46,651 nucleotides of DNA from Streptomyces graminilatus (lineage in GTDB: Bacteria; Actinomycetota; Actinomycetes; Streptomycetales; Streptomycetaceae): positions 1-46,651 of the forward strand of contig NZ_LIQQ01000103.1 of the NCBI RefSeq assembly GCF_001418565.1. The letters are read 5' to 3'. Positions 30,711 to 39,700 of the stretch are shown in pieces. The notes beneath the pieces are model-generated. The model did no database searches. It was not told where the DNA came from and worked only from the letters and a program-made list of their open reading frames with translations. Numbering within the stretch: position 1 is the first letter of the stretch; each line of letters begins with the position of its first letter. The translations under genes were made by a program, and so were the position numbers.

Positions 30711-30742
30711 GCGGTACAGGGGTCAGGCGGTACGGGGGTCAG
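30711..30742. repeat. 16-bp direct repeat spanning the PKS-B stop codon
   Basis: Two tandem 16-base units (30711-30726 and 30727-30742) differ by one base. The copy at 30727-30742 contains the PKS-B stop (30741-30739) and the other lies in the 48-base gap before PKS-C. This looks like a local duplication of the gene end. The rest of the gap shows only the GGAG ribosome-binding site of PKS-C. Confidence 0.75.
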
Positions 30743-33700
30743 GTGAGGTCGCCGAACTGGCTGTCGATATAGGCGAGGACCTCGTCGGCGCTTGCCGCGC
30801 CGAGCGTGGCGTCGTCGTCGGGGTCGGTCTCGGTGGGCGTCGTCGCCGCGTCGAGACGGCGCAGGATCCTGCGCAGGCGGTCGGCCACCTCGGCGTGGGC
30901 CGGATCGTCGGAGGCCAGCGCTTCCGCTGCGGTCTCCAGCCGGTCGAGGTCGCGCCGCAGCAGTTCCTCGGGGGCGGGCCCGGCGGGTACCGCCTGCCGG
31001 AGCAGGTGCTCGGCGAGGGCCACGGGCGAGGGGTGGTCGAAGATCAGCGTCGCCGGGGCGGCGAGCCCGGTGGCCGCCCGGAGCTGGTTGCGCAGCTCCA
31101 CGGCGGTCAGGGAGTCGAAGCCCTGGTCCTTGAACGCCTGGTCGGGATCGACCTCGGCGACGCCGGTGTGCCCCAGGACCTGCGCGGTGCGGTCCAGGAC
31201 CAGCCTGAGGACGTACGAGTGGCGGTCCTCTTCGGGCAGCGCGGCCAGCTTGGCCGCGAAGTCAGGGCCGGGGTCGGTGAGTTGGCGCACGGCGGTGGCT
31301 GCCGCTCGACGCGGCGCGGGGCCGGCGAGGTCGCGCAGGAGCGCGGGGACCGGCTGGTCCCGGTACCGGGCGCGCAGGGCCGCCGGGTCGAGCGGGGCCG
31401 CCGTCACACTGGCCGCGGTGGCGGTGAGCGCGGTGTCGAACAGGGCGAGGGCGCGTGCGGTGGGGAGCGCGGCTGTTCCGGTGCGGCGCAGCCGCTCCCG
31501 GTCGCGTTCGCCGAGTGCGGCGGTCATGCCACTGGTCTCCTCCCACAGTCCCCAGGCGATGGCGACGGCGGGCAGTCCGCGCGCGGTGCGCTGTTCGGCG
31601 AGGGCGTCGAGGTAGGCGTTGGCGGCGCAGTAGTTGGCCTGTCCCGCCGCGCCGAAGGTGGCGGACGCGGAGGAGAAGAGCACGAAGTGGTCCAGGTCCA
31701 GGCCTCGGGTCAGTTCGTGCAGGTGCCGGGCGCCGTGGGCCTTGGCGTGCAGGACGGGGGCGAGTCGCTCGGGGGTGAGGGAGGTCAGGACGCCGTCGTC
31801 GACGGTGCCCGCGCAGTGCACGACGCCGGTGAGTCGGTGGCCGTCGGCGGCGAGCCGGTCCAGCAGGGCGGCCACGGCCGCCCGGTCGCCGATGTCGCAG
31901 GCGGCGACCTGCGCGGTGGCGCCGTCCGCCGCGAGGTCGGCGAGCAGCTCGGGTACCCCGGGCGCGTCCGTACCGGACCGTGAGGTGAGCACGAGACGGC
32001 GTACGCCGTGCCGGCCGGCCAGATGGCGGGCGACGCGGGCACCGAGGGTGCCGGTTCCGCCGCTGACGAGAACCGTGCCGTCGTCGGCGGGCGGCGGGGT
32101 GACGACGAGGACGGCCTTGCCGACCAGCCGGGCCTGGGCGACGGCCCGGAATGCCTCGGGTGCCCTGGTGATGTCCCAGGTGGTGACGGGCGGCGGGGCG
32201 AGGAGTCCGGCGGCGAAGAGTTCGGTCAGTTCGCCGAGCATCTCCTGGATGCGGTCGGGTCCCGCGTCACCGAGGTCGAAGGCGCGGTAGCGCACTCCGG
32301 GGTGGTCGGCGGCGACCCGGTCGGGGTCGCGTACGTCGGTCTTGCCGATCTCGATGAAGTGGCCGCCGTGCGGCAGGAGTTCGAGGGAGGCGTCGGCGAA
32401 CTCACCGGCGAGCGAGTTGAGGACCGCGTCCATGCCGCGTCCGCCCGTGCGCTCCAGGAACCGCTCGCGGAATCCGGTGTCGCGGGAGTCGGCGATGTGC
32501 TCGGCGTCGAGCCCGGCCGCGTGCAGCGCCGGCTGTTTGGCCGCGCTCGCGGTGGCGAAGACCTCGGCGCCCAGGTACCGGGCGAGCCGGACGGCGGCGC
32601 TGCCGACTCCGCCCGCTCCGGCGTGCACCAGGACCCGTCGGCCGGATGCAACGCTGGCGAGGTCGCGCAGTCCGTACCAGGCGGTCAGATAGGCGACGGG
32701 CGCGGCGGCAGCGTGAGCGAACGTCCAGTCGGCGGGCACGGGGGCGAGGAGCCGGTGGTCGGTGACGGCCGTGGCGGAGAAGGCCGCGTCGAGCAGGCCC
32801 ATCACCCGGTCGCCGGGGGCGAAGCGGGTGACTCCGGGCCCGGTCTCCAGGACGACTCCGGCGCCTTCGATGCCGAGTTCGGCCTGTCCGGGATACATGT
32901 CGAGGGCGATCATGGTGTCGCGGAAGTTGACTCCGGCGGCCCGGACGGCGATCCGGACCTCGCCGGGTCCTGGCTTCCGCTCCCCCGCCCCCGTGTCGTC
33001 CACCAGCGCGAGGTCGCTGATCGAGCCGCGCCGGGTGGCGTCCAGCCGCCAGGGGCCGGCCGGTGCCACCAACGGCGCGTTATCCGTGGCGCGTACCAGC
33101 CGTCGGCCGTGGAAACGCCCGGCGCGGACCGCGAGATCGGGTTCGCCGTACGCCAGGACCTGTGCGGGCGACGGCAGTTCGCCGTCGGTGTCCACCAGGA
33201 CGAAGCGGCCGGGGTGTTCGGCCTGGGCGGCGCGGACCAGTCCGGCGGCGGCCGCGTGGGCGAGCGCCTCGTGCGGGTCACCTGCGGCGGCTGCCCGGGT
33301 CTCGGTGAGCAGTCCCGGTTCGCGCACGGTCGCGGCCCGGTGCGTGACGACCACGAGGGGTGTGTCGGCGTACCGTTCGTCGGCCAGCCACTCCTGGAGC
33401 GCCCGCAGGACGAAGGCGGTGACGTCGGCGACCTCACCGGACGGGCAGCGGACGGTCACGGCGGCGGGGGTGCCGTCGAGCCGGTGGAGGTCGGGCTGTC
33501 CGTCGGCGTCGAGCGGCAGGAGTACCGGCTCGGCGTGCACGGGGTCTCCTACTGCCGCCAGGGCCGTCCACTCGATCCGGAAGAGGGCGTCGCGGTCCGG
33601 CGCGGCGCGGCCGGGCAGGCGGTCGGCCGTCACCTCGCGCAGCACCAGTCCGTCGACGGTGACGACGGGGCCGCCTTCGACGTCGACCGCGGTGAGGGTG

Positions 33701-36700
33701 ACAGTCCCGTCCGTGGCCCGGTTCAGGCGGACGCGCAGGGCGTCCGCGCCGGTCGCGTGGACGCGTACGCCGGTCCAGGTGAACGGCAGCCGTGCCGGGG
33801 TACCGGCTGGGAGGTCCACGCCCAGGGCGTGCAGGGCGGCGTCCAGCAGCGCGGGGTGCACGGTGTGCGCGGCGGCCGACTCCCGCTCCTCCTCGGGCAG
33901 TTCCACCTCGGCGAACAGCACCTCGGGCGTGTTCTCGGAGCGCAGCACCGAGCGCAGTCCCTGGAAGGAGGGCCCGTAGTCGAAGCCCGCCTCGATCAGG
34001 CCGGGGTAGAAGCCGTCGAGCGGTACCCGGGTGCCCGCGGCGGGCGGCCATGGCACGAGCGCGTCGAAGGCGGCCTCCGTCTCCCGGTCGGCAGCCGGCG
34101 CGAGGGCGCCTTCGGCGTGCCGGGTCCAGGTGGAGTCGTCGAGCCGTGAACCGGCGGTGGCGGGCCGGGAATAGACGGCGACGGTACGCCGTCCCGTCCC
34201 ATCGGGCGCGCCGATGACGAGTTGCAGATCGGACGCCGTGTCGCCCTCGATCGCCAGGGGGGTGTACAGGGTCAGTTCGGCCAGTTCCGGGCAGCCGAGG
34301 CGCTGTCCGGCCCAGCAGGCCAGGTCCACGAACGCGGTGCCGGGCAGCAGAGGGGTGCCGAGCACGGTGTGATCCGCCAGCCAGGCGTGCGTGGCGAGGG
34401 AGAGACGTCCGGTGGCGATCGCCTCACCGCCCGAGGCGGCGACGAGCCACGTGTTCAGCAGCGGGTGCTCGGCCGCCCCGAGTCCGACGGCGGCCAGCGC
34501 TTCGGCGGCGGGCGTACCGGCGGTCGCGGGCCAGTAGCGGCGGCGCTGGAAGGCGTACGTCGGCAGCTCGACGCGGCGGGCGCCGGTACCGGCGAACACG
34601 GCGGACCAGTCCACCCGTACGCCCTGGACGTGGGCCTGGGTGAGGGCCGCCAGCAGGGCGGTCGGCTCGGGCCGGTCACGCCGTAGGGCCGGCAGTGCGG
34701 CGAGGTCCGGCTCGGTCGCCTCGACCATCGGGACCAGGGAGCCTCCAGGGCCCAACTCCAGAACGGTTCCGATGCCCTGGGCGCGCAGGGTGCGCACGCT
34801 GTCGGCGAAGCGGACCGTGGCGCGGACGTGCCGCACCCAGTACTCGGGGGTGGACAGCTCCTCCCCCGCGACCTCGCCGGTCACGTTCGACACGACGGCG
34901 ACGACGGGCTCGGCGAACTCCACCTGGCGCAGGACCTCGGCGAACTCGGCGAGCATCGGCTCCATCAGCGTGGAGTGGAAGGCGTGGCTGACGGCGAGGC
35001 GCTTCACCCGGCGGCCCTCGGCGGCGAACCGGTCCGCCACCTCCCGTACCGCCGGTTCGGCGCCCGACAGCACCAGTGACGACGGCCCGTTCACGGCGGC
35101 CACCGACACGTCCGCCGGGTGCCCGTCCTCATTCGGGTCGGCGTTGGCGATCTCGTCCTCGGTCGCCTCGACCGCCCACATCGCGCCGCCCGACGGCAGT
35201 GCCTCCATCAGGCGGCCACGGGCGGCCACCACCCGGCAGGCGTCGCCGAGCGACCACACCCCGGCCAGGTGTGCGGCGACCAGTTCGCCGAGCGAGTGTC
35301 CCAGCAGGACGTCAGGCCGTACGCCCCATGACTCCAGGAGCCGGAACAGGGCCACTTCCACGGCGAACAGGGCGGGCTGGGCCAGTCCGGTGCCGTCCAG
35401 ACGGTCGGCCGGACCGGTGAACACCGACTCCTTCAGCGGGTCCGGCAGCAGCCCGTCGAAGGCGGCGCACACCTCGTCGAAGGCGGCGGCGAACACCGGG
35501 AAGGCCTCGTACAACTCCCTTCCCATGCCGACCCGTTGCGATCCCTGTCCGGAGAAGACCACCGCCAGGTCGCCCTGTGCGGCCGATCCCGTGACGAGGC
35601 CCGGGTGTTGACGGTCCTCGGTGAGTGCGTCGAGGGCGGCGCGGAGCGTCTCCCCGTCCGTGACCACCACGGCGGCACGGTGATCGAGGGCGGCACGATG
35701 GGCCGCCAGCGTCAGGCCGATGTCCTGGAGGGCGGGGGCCTCGGCCGCGCCGTCGAGGAAGTCCCGCAGAGTCTCTGCCTGTGCGCGCAGGGCTGCGGCG
35801 CCCCGGGCGGACAGCAGCAACGGGACGGCGGGCAACGGCAGTTCGGGAGCGGCTGCCAAAGGCGGCACATCCTGCGAAGCCTTCGCGTCCTGCGGGGCCT
35901 GTTCGAGGATGACGTGGGCGTTGGTGCCGCTGATGCCGAACGCCGAGACACCCGCCCGGCGCGGACGGCCCGTCTCCGGCCATTCCCGGGCCTCGGTGAG
36001 CAGTTCCACCGAACCGGCCGACCAGTCGACTTCACCCGAGGGTTCGTCCGCGTGCAGCGTGGGCGGCAGTACACCTTCTTGGAGTGCCAGCACTGTCTTG
36101 ATGACGCCACCGACACCCGCAGCGGCCTGCGTATGACCCACGTTCGACTTCAACGAGCCCAGATACAGGGGCCGTTCACGGTCCTGCCCGTACGTCGCGA
36201 GCAGTGCCTGCGCCTCGATCGGGTCCCCGAGCCGGGTTCCCGTACCGTGCGCCTCAACCGCGTCCACATCGGCGGTGGTGAGTCCCGCACTCGCCAACGC
36301 AGCCCGGATCACCCGCTGTTGGGACGGCCCGTTCGGTGCGGTGAGCCCGTTGGACGCACCGTCCTGGTTCACCGCCGACCCCCGCACCACCGCGAGCACC
36401 GGATGCCCGTTGCGCCGCGCGTCCGACAACCGCTCCACCACCAGAACACCGGCCCCCTCACCCCAGCCGGTGCCGTCGGCATCGTCGGAGAAGGCCTTGC
36501 ACCGGCCGTCGGCGGCGAGGCCGCCCTGCCGGGCGAAGGACTCGTAGGCGGTGGTGGTGGCCATGACGGCGGCGCCGCCCACGAGGGCGAGGCCGCACTC
36601 GCCGTCGCGCAGGGCGCGGGCGGCCGAGTGGAGCGCGACGAGCGAGGACGAGCAGGCCGTGTCGACGGTGACCGCCGGGCCCTCCAGGCCCAGGGTGTAC

Positions 36701-39700
36701 GAGATACGGCCGGAGGCGACGCTGCCCACCGAACCGGTGAGGGCGTAGTCCTTGCCCTCCTCGGTGTTGATGGCCACCGTGGCGTAGTCGAAGTTGCCCG
36801 CGCCGACGAAGACGCCGGTGCGGCTGCCACGCAGGGACAGCGGGTCGATACCGGCGCGCTCCAGGGCCTCCCAGGACGTCTCCAGCAGGAGCCGCTGCTG
36901 GGGGTCCATGGCGAGGGCCTCGCGAGGCGAGATGCCGAAGAACGCGGCGTCGAAGTCGGCGAGGTCGTGGAGGAACCCGCCCTCGGCCGTGGGCAGGGAG
37001 TCGCTGACGCGCCAGCCCCGGTCGGCGGGGAAGCCGGTGATGCCGTCGCGGCCCTCGGCGACCAGGCGCCACAGGTCCTCGGGCGAACGCACGTCCCCGG
37101 GATAGCGGCAGGCCATGGCGACGACGACCACCGGGTCGTCGACGGGCCGTACGGCGGCCGGTACCTGGTCCGTGGGGGCGGCGGTCGGCGCCGTGAGCAG
37201 CCGGGTGCGCAACTCGGCGGCGACGGCGGCCGGGGTGGGGTGGTCGAAGGCGAGGGTGGTCGGCAGGCGCAGTCCGGTGTCGTCGGCGAGCCGGTTGCGC
37301 AGGTCCACGGCGGTGACCGAGTCCAGGCCGAGGTCGCGGAAGGCGTCGGAGGCGCCGACCGCGTCGGGGCTCTCGTGGCCGAGGGCGCCGGCGGCGGCGG
37401 ACCGTACGAGGCCCAGCAGGAGTCGGTCGCGGTCGCGGTCGGTGAGGCCGTTCAGCCGCTCGGTGAGCGGGGAGACGGCCGACGGGACCGTTTCGGCGGC
37501 CGGCGCCGGGAGGGCGGCCTCGGGGATGTCGTCGAGGAGCGGGCGGCGGCGGGCGAGGGTGTACCCGGACGCGAAGGTCTGCCAGTCCATGTCGCTGACG
37601 GTGAGCTGGAGTTCGCCCGCGCCCACGGCGTCGAACAGCGCGGTGAGCGCGGTCCTCGGAGCCATGGCGCGTACGCCGATCCGGTCGAACACGCGCTGCG
37701 TCTTGGCGTCGACCATGCCGCCGTCGGCCCAACTCCCCCAGGACACACAGGTGGCGGCCAGGCCACGGGCCCGACGGCGGGCGGCCAGGGCGTCCAGGTG
37801 GGCGTTGGCCGCCGCGTAGGCGCCCTGGCGGGCACCGCCCCAGACGGCGGCGCCGGAGGAGAACAGCACGAAGGCGTCGAGGTCGTGGCCGGCGAGGAGT
37901 TCGTCGAGGTGACGGGCTCCCTCCACCTTGCCCGCGGCCATCGCGGCGAGGTCGGCGGGCGAGAGGGCGGAGTACCGGTCGAGGCTGCTGACGCCGGCCG
38001 CGTGCACGACGGCGGTGAGGGGGTGCTCGGCCGGAATCGCGGCGAGTACGGCGGCCAGTGCCTCGCGGTCCGCGACATCGCAGGCGGCGAGGGTCACGTC
38101 CACGCCGGACTGCCGCAGTTCGGCGGCGAGTTCGGCGGCTCCCGGCGCGTCCGGGCCGCGTCGTCCGGTCAGTACGAGACGGCGGGCGCCCTCGCGAGCC
38201 AGGCGGCGCGCGACATGGGCGCCCAGCGCGCCCGTGCCGCCGGTGACGAGGACCGTACCGTGCGGCTTCCAACTGGTTCCGGCGGCGCGGGGGGCGCGGG
38301 TGAGACGGCGGACCCGGGGGCCCGTCTCGCGCAGCGCCCACTCCTGCTCGTCGCCGGGAGCTGCCAGTACGGCGCACAGGGCGTCGGCGTCGGGTTCGGC
38401 GCGCCGCGCGGGCAGGTCGATCAGCCCGCCCCACACCGCCGGGCTCTCCATGCCGATGACACGGCCGAGCCCCCACACCTGGGCCTGCTCGGGACTGGGG
38501 CCGTCCGGATCGTCGGAGCCGTCGTGGGTGGCGACCGCGCCCCGGGTCAGGCACCACAGCGGTGCGGTGCCGCCGGTGTCCGCGACGGCCTGGGCGGCGG
38601 TCAGGGTGGTGGCGACGCCCGTGGGGACGGTCGGGTGGCCGGGGTACGGGCGGATGTCGGTGCCCAGGACGGAGACGATCGCGGTGGCCGACGCGTGCCC
38701 GGCCAGCAGCGCGGCGAGTTCCGCGCGCCCGGTGTCGGAGCCGACGACGATCCGGTGGACGTGGGCGGCACCGTGCCCGGTCAGCGCCTCGGCCACCCAG
38801 TCACCGATGCCACCGATGCCACCGATGCCATCGCCTGAGGCACCGGACGCACCGGACGCACCGGACGCACCGGACGCACCGGACGCACCGGACGCACCGG
38901 ATCCGCCGGGGACGTCCGGTTCCAGCAGTACCCAGTCGCCGGTGAGCGGGGTCGGCCCCGACGCGGGGACGGGTACCGGCTTCCAGGTGACGCGGTAGCG
39001 GTTGCGGTCGGCGGCGACTCCGTCGCGGGCGCGCTCGCGCCAGGTGGCCAGGGCGCGCACGGTCGTGCCGAGCGCGTCGTCCGCCCGTACGCCGATCTGG
39101 TCGGCCACCGCCGCCGTGTCGCCACGGCCGACGGCCTCCCACAGGGCGGTCGACGCGGGGTCGTCCGTGGCGGTCGGCGTCGGCCTGTCCAGCCAGTGGC
39201 GGGTGCGCTGGAAGGCGTACGTGGGCAGTTCGGCGCGGCGGGCGCCCGAACCGGCGAGGAGCGCGCTCCAGTCGACGGTGGCACCGTGCGCGTACGCCTC
39301 GGCCAGTGCCTCGGCGAACCGTTCGGGACGGCCCCCGGGGCCACGGCGCAGCGTGCCGAGGACCGTGGCGGCGGGCGTGCCCGGCGTGTCGTCGTCGGCC
39401 GTGGAGTCGACGGTGTCCTGGAGGGAGTGGACGAGTACGGGGTGCGGGCTGACCTCGATGAAGAGGGTGTGCCCGTCGTCGAGCAGGGACCTGGTGGCGT
39501 CCTCGAAGCGGACCGTGTGGCGCAGGTTGCGGTACCAGTAGCCGGCGTCGAGGCCGGTGGTGTCGAGGCGGCCGGCGGTGAGCGCCGAGTAGAAGGCGGT
39601 CGGGGCGGGGCGCGGGCGGACGGGGGCCAGGAGTCCGGCCAGCTCGTGCTCGATCGCGGTGACCTGCGTGGAGTGCGACGCGTAGTCGACGGCGACGCGC

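Noticed and set aside
38802..38902. Possible CRISPR array
   Set aside because: The units are 9 bases long with no spacers and are in frame within a PKS gene, so this is a minisatellite.
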